DNA from: Actinosomnolentus pattersoniae (SeqCode)
GTDB lineage: Bacteria > Actinomycetota > UBA4738
Length of the DNA stretch: 13,058 nt
Direction of reading: 5' to 3'
Assembly: GCA_013817655.1 (NCBI GenBank)
Contig: JACDCJ010000028.1
Location: 1 to 13,058, forward strand
The notes under the pieces were generated by a model. That model made no database searches and had not been told where the DNA came from. It saw nothing but the letters and a program-made list of their open reading frames with translations. The translations under genes and the position numbers were made by a program. Positions 1-8,132 of this stretch are shown piece after piece. The first letter of the stretch is position 1. Each line of letters begins with the position of its first letter.

Positions 1-1511
1 ATGTCGCGGTCGTACACCCCGTATGCCTTGGCTCCCTGCGGGTTCTCTGCGTAGCCGGGCCAGAGGGCCGCTCGCCACGGATAGAAGACCTCCCACCGGT
101 AGCCGGGCAGTCGCGGCAAACGCGGATCCGAACGGCTGAAGAAGCTGGGGGACCGGGGCGCTTCGGCCCCGGGTCTGGGCTTCGGGCGGTCCGGTCGAGT
201 CGGTAGCACCGAAGAGGCGAGGGCCAGAATCCCCGCCGCGCGCTCCTTGCGGTCTTCGCGCCCGTGCCGGTAGGGCAGCAAGGCGCGCTCGAGAAGGGCG
301 ACCCCGACGAAGAATCCGAGGTCTTCCCTGTCGCGCCGGGGGACGTGCCGGAGGTACGCGTCGGTGACCTCATCCTGGAAGGCCCGGACGTTCGCACGCT
401 CATCCGGCCGCTCGTCGCCAAGCACCAGGAGGTGGGCCACGAGCCCCCCCAGATCCTGCAGCGGATCGCCCATCGCGGCTCGCTCGAGATCGACGAACAC
501 CGGTCCATGAGGCCCGGTAAGCATCTGATGGAGGTGAAGGTCCCCGTGGATCGGGCGGCAACGCACGCCTGTTGGGATCGTGCGCTCGAGCCGCTCGATG
601 ACGGGCCGAACCCGAGCGGCGGCCCCTGGGTGGATCCATTCGATGGCGGCCCACCCGGCCTCGAGGGAGGCGAGGAGATTTCGCGGCGAGCGTCGAGCCG
701 GAAGCAGGGCATGGGACACGTGCAGGCTGCGGAGCGCCTCGACGACGCCCAAGGCGTCGGCGCGTCCGTCCAGGACGGCCGGAATGATCTCCTCGCCGGC
801 CACCGCCTCCTCGACGAACAGCCTCCCCTCCATGGCCGTCCCGAGGGGAGTGGGAACGGGCACGGGCGATCGTCCACTCCGGAGCGCGGCCGCGGTCCTC
901 GCGATGGTGGCCCCCCGGGCGTCGGGGAAGAAACGGAGGAAGACCGAGCGCTGCTCTGCTTGCCGCGTCGTTTCGCCTCGAATCCGTAGCCGGGCTGCGG
1001 CGATGAAGCGCCGCTCGGGCTTGTACCGGACGGGAGTGAGGAACGAGCCCCTGGCCCGAACATTCTGTCCTGGAGGCGCCACCGCCTCGAGCTGGGAGAG
1101 GATTCGCTTCAGCTTCTGCATCGAGCTCGCGAAGCGGAGCCCGGGGAGCGCGGCGTCGTTCGGGAACAGGAAGAGGACGCTTCGATCGTCGTCAAGAAGC
1201 CTGACTCCCTCGCCGAGCGGCGAGGGAGTGGGTCGCATCCGGCGCCACTTGCTCACGAGCTCTCGGGCGCGGGCCGGCGTGGAGACCCGGACATACCCGG
1301 GGACCGACACCGGCTCACCGTTGGGGCCGGTGCCTTCGACCAGGTATCCCACGAGGGCGCTCTGTCCCGGCTTCAGCCTGACGTAGGTGACCTCCACCCC
1401 GGTCACCGGGAGGCCCGAGGCCCGCAGCAAGGCGCCGGCGGACGCGACGGAGAGCAGGGCGGAGGCGTCGGCCGCGCCGGCTCCCGCCTGGGTAGCGGGC
1501 ATCGCGCTCAC
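1..1511 (-). CDS. APH/maltokinase-like phosphotransferase, partial at window edge
   Basis: The frame stays open for 503 codons from a GTG at 1511 to the left edge, so the C-terminus is missing. The GTG overlaps the exporter stop codon as GTGA. An ATG at 1502 is the alternative start. Residues about 155-440 look like an aminoglycoside-phosphotransferase-type kinase fold. The catalytic loop HGDLHLHQ is at 322-329 (Asp324 the probable base) and the metal-binding stretch FVDLERA, with Asp341, is at 339-345. The last loop residue is Gln instead of the usual Asn; from memory, actinobacterial maltokinases have a similar HGDLHLGQ loop, which hints at a sugar substrate. Residues 1-150 are extra to an ordinary APH protein. 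VRLKPG at 44-49 and VRYKPE at 161-166 may mark two N-lobe-like units. Beyond residue 445 an unidentified Trp/Pro-rich segment runs off the window. Phosphorylation of a sugar or glycoside made by this operon is inferred; the true substrate is unknown. Confidence 0.8.
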   Translation of the reverse strand, partial: MSAMPATQAGAGAADASALLSVASAGALLRASGLPVTGVEVTYVRLKPGQSALVGYLVEGTGPNGEPVSVPGYVRVSTPARARELVSKWRRMRPTPSPLGEGVRLLDDDRSVLFLFPNDAALPGLRFASSMQKLKRILSQLEAVAPPGQNVRARGSFLTPVRYKPERRFIAAARLRIRGETTRQAEQRSVFLRFFPDARGATIARTAAALRSGRSPVPVPTPLGTAMEGRLFVEEAVAGEEIIPAVLDGRADALGVVEALRSLHVSHALLPARRSPRNLLASLEAGWAAIEWIHPGAAARVRPVIERLERTIPTGVRCRPIHGDLHLHQMLTGPHGPVFVDLERAAMGDPLQDLGGLVAHLLVLGDERPDERANVRAFQDEVTDAYLRHVPRRDREDLGFFVGVALLERALLPYRHGREDRKERAAGILALASSVLPTRPDRPKPRPGAEAPRSPSFFSRSDPRLPRLPGYRWEVFYPWRAALWPGYAENPQGAKAYGVYDRD

Positions 1512-3313
1512 GAGCTCACCCGCCGCTGGTCGAGACGAATTACCGTCTGCGGCGCCTCCGGGATGTCGTCTGTCGCGCGGCTTACGGCTTCCACAGACCG
1601 CACACGACCCTCCGCCATGCGAAGGATCAGATCGGGGTCCAGTTCCGACGCCGGACCGTGGCTCACGACGATGGTGGTTCGCCCCGCCGCGATGCGGCGT
1701 ATCGCCAGCCCGACGAGGCGCCGGGCCTCGGGGTCCAGGCCAGAGAGGGGCTCGTCCAGCAGGAGGACGCGTGCGTGACGGAGGGCGGCCCGGGCCAGCA
1801 TGAGCCGACGTGCCTCGCCGCCCGAAAGCGTGGCACCGTCCTCGCCGAGGACAGCGTCGTAGCCGCCGGGAAGGCGAGCCGCGACGCCATCGAAAAGCGC
1901 TGCTCTGGCGGCGGCGCGGATCTCGGCCTCCGCGGCGTCCGGCCGCCCGTACAGGATGTTCTCTCTTATCGTCGCGCCGAACAGCTGCGTGTCCTGCGGC
2001 ACGTACGCGAAGCGGTTCCGGTAGGACTCGAGCTCGAAACCCTCGATGGGTTCGTCGTCGAGCAGGACCCGACCGCTCGTGGGAACCAACAGGCGCAGGA
2101 GGACGGAGAGCAGGGTGGACTTCCCCGACCCGTTCGGGCCGCTGACGACGACCAGGCCACCCGGTTCGAAGGCGACGGTGATCCCGCGAAGAGCCTCGTT
2201 TCCGTCCGCGTAGCGGTAGTGGACATCCTCGAGGGCGAGGGCTCCCCGGAACTCGGGCGCCGGGCGGCCGACACCGAAGCTCTCGGGGGACATCCGAAGC
2301 ACCTCGAGCACCCGTCCCGCGCAAGCTGTGGCCTTCGAAAGCCGCGTCCCTTCGTTCGAGACCTTCCGGAGTGGCTTGTACAGCGAGCGGGCGTAGGAGA
2401 CGAACACCAGCAGCTCCCCGGCCGTGAGTCGCCCGGAGACGGTCCAGCTCGCCCCAACGAACAGCACCATGGCGAGGCCGGCTCCGGTGAGGATCTCGGT
2501 CATGCGTTCCATGTGGGCGGTGATCCGCGCCGCCTGCACGCCGGCCCGCTCCCCCGACCTGCTGTCCTTGGAGAACATGCGGGTCGCCCTGTCCTCGGCG
2601 GCGTAGGCCTTGACCACGCGGATCTGCCGAAGCGACTCGGCGGCGAACGAAGCCGCATCCCCCTCGCGACGACGCTGCTTGCGGGCGACCTCGCTGAGCT
2701 TGCGTGACGACCGCCCCAGCTCGAGGCCCAGCAGGGGGAGGGGGTACAGGGCGAGGAGCGCCAGCCACGGCTCGAGGAGGAACATGATCACGGCCGTGCC
2801 CAGGAACAGGGTTCCGCGCCCCACGATGTTCACCCAGGACGCGAAGAGGGCGTCGCGGATCATGTTTACGTCGCCCATGAGTCGCACGAGGAGGTCTCCC
2901 GTTCGGCTCGTGTGATGGAAGGGGAACGCGAGCTTGTGCAGGTGCTCGAACACCTGCCGGCGGATCCGGACCGTCGCCTTTCGTCCGACCTGCGCCGCGA
3001 CGATCGTCGATCGCTGGACGAGCGTACCGAGAAGGACGGAGATGAGGAGCGTGGCGCCCGCGGCCGCCACTAGCGTGCCCTGTGGGGAGAGCCCGAACGC
3101 GCCGGGCTGACCCGTCTGCGGGATGAGGACGCGATCGAAGATGAACTTGATCGGCCACGGCCGAAGGAGCTCGAGCCCCGTCACCAGCAACGTGAGGAGG
3201 AAGGAGGACGCGAGACCGAGGGACTGCCCGCGCAGGGCCGGCCGGAACGTCCGGAACGTCTCCCGGACGGTCCCCAGCGAGACTCCCCTGAAGCTTTGCG
3301 GGACCCACGTCAC
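1508..3313 (-). CDS. ABC exporter half-transporter (membrane domain fused to ATPase)
   Basis: This 601-residue protein has the MsbA/multidrug-exporter layout: a six-helix membrane domain (about residues 25-325) followed by a nucleotide-binding domain (about 355-595). The ATPase motifs are complete: Walker A GPNGSGKST (392-400), Q-loop YVPQD (Gln440), signature LSGGE (496-500), Walker B RVLLLDEP (catalytic Glu521) and switch histidine His552 in VVSHG. It should work as a homodimer in the cytoplasmic membrane, exporting a lipid-like or amphipathic substrate. The start is GTG 3313: it overlaps the upstream stop as GTGA and has AGGAGG 7 nt before it. A longer reading from 3340 would add nine residues and ignore this site. 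Its position between glycosyltransferase genes and a kinase gene suggests that it moves their product. Substrate identity cannot be read from the sequence. Confidence 0.93.
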   Translation of the reverse strand: MTWVPQSFRGVSLGTVRETFRTFRPALRGQSLGLASSFLLTLLVTGLELLRPWPIKFIFDRVLIPQTGQPGAFGLSPQGTLVAAAGATLLISVLLGTLVQRSTIVAAQVGRKATVRIRRQVFEHLHKLAFPFHHTSRTGDLLVRLMGDVNMIRDALFASWVNIVGRGTLFLGTAVIMFLLEPWLALLALYPLPLLGLELGRSSRKLSEVARKQRRREGDAASFAAESLRQIRVVKAYAAEDRATRMFSKDSRSGERAGVQAARITAHMERMTEILTGAGLAMVLFVGASWTVSGRLTAGELLVFVSYARSLYKPLRKVSNEGTRLSKATACAGRVLEVLRMSPESFGVGRPAPEFRGALALEDVHYRYADGNEALRGITVAFEPGGLVVVSGPNGSGKSTLLSVLLRLLVPTSGRVLLDDEPIEGFELESYRNRFAYVPQDTQLFGATIRENILYGRPDAAEAEIRAAARAALFDGVAARLPGGYDAVLGEDGATLSGGEARRLMLARAALRHARVLLLDEPLSGLDPEARRLVGLAIRRIAAGRTTIVVSHGPASELDPDLILRMAEGRVRSVEAVSRATDDIPEAPQTVIRLDQRRVSS

Positions 3314-4413
3314 GAGGCCGCCTCCTGCAGAACCGAGCACGCGGCCCGCTCTATGCGGCGTGCGGCGCTTTCCCAGGAGAACCGACGAATAGCCCGTTCC
3401 CTGGCGGCCGAGCCCAGCTTCCGGCGGAGACCCTCGTCCACCAGCACGCGTTCCACCGCATCGGCCAGCGCGCGCGGGTCGCCCGGCGGAACCAGCATCC
3501 CCGTGTCACCGACGATGGTGGGGATGTCGCCGATTGCCGAGCTGACGGTTGGGACGCCTGCCGCCATCGACTCGATGACTTTCAGCGGGCAGAAATAGAA
3601 GAAGGACTCGGGAAAATATGGAGCCACCGCCACGGTTCCAAGCGTGAGCAGCCGCGCGGCCGCTTCATGGCGGACGGGTCCGGAGATGATCACCCGCCTG
3701 CCGACCCCGCGAAGGCGGGCGCCCTCGAGGACTTGGTCGGCGCCGTCGCCCCCGCCGATCAGCAAAAGAAGGGGATCCCGGCCACGCCGGACCAGCTCGG
3801 CGAGCAGGACGGGAAGGGCCTCCGCGCCGTGCCAAGGTTTGGGATGGCCAAGGAAGACGAGAACGTCGCCCAGGGCACGGTCGAGCCGAGCGGGGACCGG
3901 AAACAACGTGGGATCGCATCCGTTGCGAAGCACCTCGGTTCCCTCGTTCGTGCCCCGGATGCCGGCGACATGCCTACGCAGAGGTTCCGACACCGCGAAC
4001 ACGACATCGGCCTCGCGAAACAGCAGTTCCTCGGTGCGCGCGTCCTCCGGATGGACGGTCTCCGGACGGTGCCTGCCGGCCTCGAGCACCAGGGGAGCGT
4101 TCACCTCCAGCGTGAACGGACACCCGAAGGCCCGGGCCGCAGCCAGGCCCCGTGCGTGACCCAGCGTGTACCGCTCGTAGACGAGGTCGGGAGCCCCGAT
4201 CTTTCGGGCCGCTTCTCGAATGGAGGCGTCCCCGCTCAGGACCCGGGCTGGCACCGGCAGACCGGCCTCCCCGGCGGACCGCCGAGCGGTGAACATGGTC
4301 ACGTCGTGGCCGAGGCGGCGAAGCCCCGCCGCGATCGACCGCAGATGGACCGAGGCGCCCTTCGTGCCGTCCGGTGGGATGCCGGCGTCCGCGCAGACGT
4401 GGAAGATCCTCAT
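3310..4413 (-). CDS. Glycosyltransferase family 4 (GT-B fold)
   Basis: This 367-residue retaining glycosyltransferase of the GT4 type transfers a sugar from a nucleotide-sugar donor to an unknown acceptor in the cytoplasm. The N-terminal acceptor domain begins MRIFHVCADAG with the glycine-rich segment GTKGASVHLRS (17-27). VLRNGCDPTLF (161-171) marks the inter-domain region. The C-terminal donor domain has FYFCPLKVIESMAAGVP (272-288) and ends around PPGDPRALADAV. The usual EX7E pair is altered: Glu281 is present, but the first Glu position is replaced within the FxxxPLKxxE variant seen in some GT4 subfamilies. Start ATG 4413 overlaps the previous stop as ATGA and has GAGGG 7 nt upstream. The same frame stays open to 5118, but that extension lies inside the upstream gene, is rich in Arg, Pro and Gly and matches no fold. 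Donor and acceptor are unknown. Confidence 0.92.
   Translation of the reverse strand: MRIFHVCADAGIPPDGTKGASVHLRSIAAGLRRLGHDVTMFTARRSAGEAGLPVPARVLSGDASIREAARKIGAPDLVYERYTLGHARGLAAARAFGCPFTLEVNAPLVLEAGRHRPETVHPEDARTEELLFREADVVFAVSEPLRRHVAGIRGTNEGTEVLRNGCDPTLFPVPARLDRALGDVLVFLGHPKPWHGAEALPVLLAELVRRGRDPLLLLIGGGDGADQVLEGARLRGVGRRVIISGPVRHEAAARLLTLGTVAVAPYFPESFFYFCPLKVIESMAAGVPTVSSAIGDIPTIVGDTGMLVPPGDPRALADAVERVLVDEGLRRKLGSAARERAIRRFSWESAARRIERAACSVLQEAAS
3321..3326 (-). promoter_or_regulatory. Ribosome binding site of the ABC exporter
   Basis: AGGAGG on the minus strand sits 7 nt before GTG 3313. It lies within the last codons of the upstream glycosyltransferase gene. It decides the exporter start against the longer frame beginning at 3340 and supports coupled translation. 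Confidence 0.8.
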
Positions 4414-5678
4414 GCGGACGCCCTCGCGAGGGATGCCTGCCGCCCGCCGGCAGAGAACAGTTCGAGCAGGCGGGGGAGGTTCTTGCGCCGGTCGAACCTG
4501 GACTCGGCCCTCTCGCGGCCCGAGCGGGACAGCCGGGTCCAGAGCGCACCGTCGCCCAGCAACCGCTCCAGAGCCGCCGCGAGCGCGACCGGGTCGCCCT
4601 CGGGGACGAAGAGGCCCTGCCCCTCGTGGTCGAAGATCTCCGGAATGCCGCCAACGGGAGTGGAGACGACGGGCAGCCCCAGCGCGAGCGCTTCCAGGGC
4701 GACGGTGGGAAGAGCATCGCGGTTGCCATCCGTTCCCGTGACGCACGGCGCCACCAGGACGCGGGCACGCGCCATGCGCTCCAGGATCGCGGCGCGAGGG
4801 ACGGACCCGCCCATATGGACGTGGTCCTCCAGCCCGAGCCGGGCTCGATCCGCCTCCAGGCGCGGCCACTGGTCGCCGTCGCCGACGATCACGCATCGGA
4901 AGTCGATCCCCCGGTCGAGGAGGAGGCGGCAGGCCTGGAGAAGGATGTGGTACCCCTTCTTCTCGACCAGCCGGCCCACCGCCAGAAGGAGGCGAGGGTC
5001 GCGGGGGGCCCCGTTCGGGCGGATGTCCTCGAGAGGGATCCCGTTGTAGACGACCTCCACTCTGGGACCGGGGCTCGTCAGGAGCTTCTCGCGTATGTAC
5101 GAGCGGTTCGCGCCGCACACCGTGACCAGGGCCCGGGCGGCGGCCGCGACCTCCGAGTAGACGCCGGGGTCCACGCCATCCCGATAGATGTCCTTCGCGT
5201 GCGAGGTGACGGTGAAGGGGATTCCCGTCAGGAGATGTGCCAGGTAGGTCGCGTGCGCCGCGACGGTCATGAAGTGGGCGTGAAGGTGATCGACGCGCTC
5301 TGCTCGTGCGGCATCCGCGAGGTGAAGCGCCTGCACGAGCAGCGGTGTCCTGACCCCCTCCGGAAGGCGATCCACGAACCGGAGCGCCCGCTCGAGCCGA
5401 AAGGTGCCGCCCGGGCCGAGTTCCGAGAGCGTGCGGAACGCGCTCAGCGCGGAGCTCGACCCGAATGCGGGCAGGTAGCGGACCGGCGCCGCGACTCGCG
5501 CGAGCTCGTGGTGGAACCGCCCGTCGTCGGGAAGCCGAAGGGAGAAGATCGACACATGGGCGCCGGCGGCCTCGAGGGCGAGGATCTCGTCGAGGATGAA
5601 CGTCTCCGAGAGCCGCGGATACTTCTTCAGCACGTACCCGACTCGAAGGCCGGACCGGGCGTCAGCCGATGGCGACAC
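4410..5678 (-). CDS. Glycosyltransferase family 4, WcaL/colanic-acid type
   Basis: This 422-residue GT-B glycosyltransferase opens with YVLKKYPRLSETFILDEI (15-32), characteristic of the colanic-acid WcaL-like group. Further landmarks are HLHAHF (131-136), the acceptor-side SHAKDIY (159-165), VVYNGIPLEDI (209-219), the donor-domain AVGRLVEKKGY (233-243), CVIVGDGD (262-269) and DALPTVALEALALG (321-334). In the EX7E pair the first acid is Asp321 and the second Glu329. The start is GTG 5678, chosen because GGGAGG lies 6 nt upstream and the conserved fold begins ten residues later. This start gives a 17-bp overlap with the preceding gene. A longer in-frame extension to 5843 is Arg/Ser-rich and lies inside the neighbour. 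It should use a nucleotide-sugar donor and add a residue to a growing glycan or glycolipid. The sugar cannot be predicted. Confidence 0.93.
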   Translation of the reverse strand: MSPSADARSGLRVGYVLKKYPRLSETFILDEILALEAAGAHVSIFSLRLPDDGRFHHELARVAAPVRYLPAFGSSSALSAFRTLSELGPGGTFRLERALRFVDRLPEGVRTPLLVQALHLADAARAERVDHLHAHFMTVAAHATYLAHLLTGIPFTVTSHAKDIYRDGVDPGVYSEVAAAARALVTVCGANRSYIREKLLTSPGPRVEVVYNGIPLEDIRPNGAPRDPRLLLAVGRLVEKKGYHILLQACRLLLDRGIDFRCVIVGDGDQWPRLEADRARLGLEDHVHMGGSVPRAAILERMARARVLVAPCVTGTDGNRDALPTVALEALALGLPVVSTPVGGIPEIFDHEGQGLFVPEGDPVALAAALERLLGDGALWTRLSRSGRERAESRFDRRKNLPRLLELFSAGGRQASLARASA

Positions 5679-6900
5679 GATGATCCTCCCTCGAGCCCCA
5701 AATGGGCTCCTTCGGGCGGTCCAGGAGGTGCAGGAGCTCCTCCGCCGTCCGCTCGAGTCCGTCGAGCGAGACCGGAGCCGGCTTCGGCGCCTCGGCCATC
5801 GCGCGCGCCACGAACCTCGCGAGTCGCTCCGGCGTGCAGGCATCGGCCGTGCAGGCCTCCACCGTTCCCAGCCCGGCGAGGCGAGCGGCTCGGATCGCCT
5901 GCTCGAGGCGGGGGCGCTGGCGGGGAACCAGGAGGGCCGGGACTCCCGCCGACAGGATCTCGACGACGGTGTTGTAACCCGCCATCGACACGACCCCCCG
6001 GGCGCTTCCGATCATCTGTTCCATCCGGTCTGTGAAGGTCACGACGTCCACGGGATGGCGAAGCGCCGCGTATCGTCCGGAGATCTCCTGTCGCCGGCGG
6101 GAGGACACGAACGGGCCCGTCACGACGACGGACCGGAACCGAGCGGGGCGGTCCAAGGACTCGAGGAATGCGGCATAGGCCCTAAGGACGTCCTGCCCGT
6201 CCCCGCCGCCTCCGGTGGTCACGACGATCTTCGGCTCTCCCGGCCCGCTCGGAGGACCCGGGATGGGACGACCGAGGTAGCCGACGAAAGAGACCTTTCC
6301 TGGGAAGCGGCTCGCGAGGCCGAGCTCGTCGGCGGTGGTCAGGACGTGCGGGTCTCCGTACACGAGCACGCGGTCGTAGATGCGTTCGAGGGCCGTCCAC
6401 GCCCCGGCTCGATCCCACTCCTCGCGAACGCGGTCGGCCTCGTCGATGACCTCCCGCAGCCCCAGTACCACCCGAGGTTTCCGCGGCCACCTGGCGACCT
6501 CCTCGAAGAGGGGCCGCAACTCTCCCTGCATGCCGAGCGGAGCGTGATCCACCAGCACGAGATCGGGTCGGAAGCTCCTGGCGGCCGCCCGGAGCATCTC
6601 CGCTCGAACCGCCACCACGTCGGCCAGGGGCAGGCGAAGCGTCCGGGGCAGGTATTTCCCCTCCCTGGTCTTCGTTACGGCCGGGAGCTTGATGGAGTCA
6701 CACCCGGGGGGGAACTCGAAAGCCTGGGTCCGGGGCGAGCCGGTCGCGATCAGGATGGATGGAGCGGCGGGCGAGCTGCTGAGGGTGGCCGCGATGGAGA
6801 GACACCGCCGCAGATGGCCGAGGCCATACGTGTCGTGGCTGTAGATCAGTACGCGTTTGCGCACCGGACGCCGCGAGCCGTTCGTCCTCCTCACGTTCAC
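5662..6900 (-). CDS. MurG-like predicted glycosyltransferase (COG4671-type)
   Basis: This 412-residue protein resembles the predicted glycosyltransferases related to MurG/UDP-glucuronosyltransferases. The N-terminal domain begins RVLIYSHDTYGLGHLRRCL (16-34), with His22 and the GLGH turn typical of the family, and continues with DLVLVDHAPLG (113-123). The C-terminal donor domain carries the glycine-rich TTGGGGDGQDVL (228-239), SMAGYNTVVEIL (305-316) and VPRQRPRLEQ (325-334), which match the nucleotide-sugar pocket pattern. The start is a GTG at 6900, preceded by a weak GAAAGAGAAG. A GTG at codon 13 would also keep the fold. It is the first gene of the operon, so it may set the first sugar on the acceptor, but order of action does not have to follow gene order. 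No signal peptide or membrane helix is visible, so it should be cytoplasmic or peripheral. Confidence 0.88.
   Translation of the reverse strand: MNVRRTNGSRRPVRKRVLIYSHDTYGLGHLRRCLSIAATLSSSPAAPSILIATGSPRTQAFEFPPGCDSIKLPAVTKTREGKYLPRTLRLPLADVVAVRAEMLRAAARSFRPDLVLVDHAPLGMQGELRPLFEEVARWPRKPRVVLGLREVIDEADRVREEWDRAGAWTALERIYDRVLVYGDPHVLTTADELGLASRFPGKVSFVGYLGRPIPGPPSGPGEPKIVVTTGGGGDGQDVLRAYAAFLESLDRPARFRSVVVTGPFVSSRRRQEISGRYAALRHPVDVVTFTDRMEQMIGSARGVVSMAGYNTVVEILSAGVPALLVPRQRPRLEQAIRAARLAGLGTVEACTADACTPERLARFVARAMAEAPKPAPVSLDGLERTAEELLHLLDRPKEPIWGSREDHRVAIG
5685..5690 (-). promoter_or_regulatory. Ribosome binding site of the WcaL-type glycosyltransferase
   Basis: GGGAGG on the minus strand is 6 nt before GTG 5678, inside the end of the preceding gene. 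It supports the GTG start over the open-frame extension that reaches 5843. Confidence 0.75.
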
Positions 6901-7121
6901 CTTCTCTTTCCGCTGTGTTCCCTAAGCATCGGCCTCAGGACCTGAGAGTTGAATGAGCGAAGGGCAAAGCGAGGCAAGGACCCGTACAAGAGATGGTTAA
7001 GGCGGTTGGAACCGGGGCGAATCAACCGCGGGCCGGCATCAGCGAGGCAGAGCCAGCCCCCGTTCGCCCGACACAGCGGTCATCCCCGGCTCGCCCATCC
7101 CCGGCATGGGACCATGGCGGC
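6901..7121. other. Divergent intergenic region with a short palindrome
   Basis: About 220 bp separate the divergent glycosyltransferase operon and the oxidoreductase gene, so both promoters should lie here. I could not find a convincing -35/-10 pair for either direction. A perfect 6+1+6 inverted repeat, CTCAGG-A-CCTGAG, at 6934-6946 could be a small operator or may be chance. The frame of the oxidoreductase stays open back to an ATG at 6993, but the extra 43 codons resemble no known domain. Confidence 0.5.
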
Positions 7122-8093
7122 ATGACCGCAGATCCCTCCGTGGGTCCGGGGCGTTTTCGTGGAACCGCGCTTGCCATTCGGGATCCACTGCCCTGGGACC
7201 GGGCCGTCCAGGTGGTGCGGGCTTCGGAGGAGACGGGGTATGCGGCCGTGTTCGTCCCGGAGATCCGGGGCCGCGAGGCCTTCTCGACGCTGGCGGGATT
7301 CGCCGGGGCGACGACTCGAGTGCTGCTCGGGACCGGCGTCGTGACGATCCGCCGCCGCACGCCCGAGACGACCGCAATGGCCGCGGCCACGGTCCAGGAA
7401 TCCTCCGGAGGCCGTCTCATCCTCGGGATCGGCTCCGGGTCGCCTTCCGACGGCGGCGGTTCGGCCGGCTCGGATGGTGACTCCATCGATCAGGTCAGGG
7501 CGTACGTGGAACAGGTGAGGAAGGCCCTGTCCGCACTCGAGCTGGATGTACCGCACCGCCCCCCCATCTGGCTGGCGGCTCTCGGTGACCGCATGCTGGC
7601 GCTGGCGGGTGCCGTCACCGACGGCGTCATCTTGAACTGGTGCACGCCGGATCGGGTGGCGACCGCGCGAAGGATCCTCGACGAGGCCGGGGAGGCGGCC
7701 GGGCGCGACCCCGGGACGGTGACGGTCTCGGTCTACGTTCGCGCCAGCCTCGGCCTCGAGGAGGCGGTTGCTGTGGAGGGGCTACGCGAGATAACGGGCC
7801 GGTACGCGGCCGTGCCGCACTACCGACGGCAGATGGAGGCGATGGGGCTTGGCGAGGAAGCAAACGCCGCATCCCGGGCGTTCCGCTCCGGGCGGAGCGG
7901 CGATGTCCCGGAGGCGCTCGTCCGTGCGCTCACGGTCATGGGAGGCCGGGAGGGGTGGCTCGAGCGCCAATCGTCGTATCGCTCGGCGGGCGCCGACCTG
8001 GTCGTCTGCTACCCGGTTCCGGTGCTCGACACTTTCTCCTCCATCCTGGGAACGGCGCTCGCCGCGGCCCCCTCGACGGCGGTCGAGCGGTGA
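7122..8093 (+). CDS. Luciferase-like (LLM) flavin/F420-dependent oxidoreductase
   Basis: This 323-residue protein has the TIM-barrel pattern of the bacterial-luciferase-like monooxygenase superfamily. The start region holds RFRGTALAIRD. It is followed by TGYAAVFVPE, TTRVLLGTGVVTI (strand and non-prolyl turn), the loop GGRLILGIGSGS for the cofactor phosphate, and PPIWLAALGDRMLALAGAVTDGVI in the C-terminal half. Such enzymes use FMN or coenzyme F420 to reduce or oxygenate diverse substrates. In actinobacteria many are F420-dependent, and an FrhB-type protein is encoded nearby, so F420 is the better guess. ATG 7122 is chosen because family similarity starts just after it. It has only a weak GGCGG upstream, and an ATG at 6993 would add 43 residues of low information. 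Substrate unknown. Confidence 0.85.
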   Translation: MTADPSVGPGRFRGTALAIRDPLPWDRAVQVVRASEETGYAAVFVPEIRGREAFSTLAGFAGATTRVLLGTGVVTIRRRTPETTAMAAATVQESSGGRLILGIGSGSPSDGGGSAGSDGDSIDQVRAYVEQVRKALSALELDVPHRPPIWLAALGDRMLALAGAVTDGVILNWCTPDRVATARRILDEAGEAAGRDPGTVTVSVYVRASLGLEEAVAVEGLREITGRYAAVPHYRRQMEAMGLGEEANAASRAFRSGRSGDVPEALVRALTVMGGREGWLERQSSYRSAGADLVVCYPVPVLDTFSSILGTALAAAPSTAVER

Positions 8094-8099
8094 GGTGGG

Positions 8100-8132
8100 T
8101 TGCGTTGACTCGCGTGAGGGGTATGCTATTTC
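8100..8132 (+). promoter_or_regulatory. Candidate promoter of fdxA
   Basis: Two overlapping readings are possible: TTGCGT (8100-8105) with a 16-nt spacer to TATGCT (8122-8127), or TTGACT (8105-8110) with a 16-nt spacer to TATTTC (8127-8132). Both give a leader of roughly 25-40 nt that contains AAAGGGG as ribosome binding site. CACGGTG is repeated directly at 8133-8139 and 8142-8148, just downstream. Confidence 0.4.

Noticed and set aside
264..1386. Long plus-strand open frames (264-989 and 580-1386)
   Set aside because: They lie antisense to the phosphotransferase-like gene, which has recognisable catalytic motifs. Their translations are Arg/Pro/Gly-rich and match no fold; such shadows are usual in very GC-rich DNA.
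4414..5118. N-terminal extension of the second GT4 gene, open in frame up to 5118
   Set aside because: The glycosyltransferase fold begins at ATG 4413 with an ATGA overlap and a ribosome binding site. The extension is out of frame with the true upstream gene and has no domain.
1658..6945. Long plus-strand open frames over the operon (for example 1658-2707, 3667-5049, 4374-6035, 5596-6945)
   Set aside because: They are antisense to glycosyltransferase and ABC exporter genes that are certain from their motifs; no domain pattern is visible in the shadow translations.
6993..7121. Longer start of the luciferase-like gene at 6993
   Set aside because: The extra 43 residues are of low information and lie outside the family fold. 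It was kept only as an alternative.
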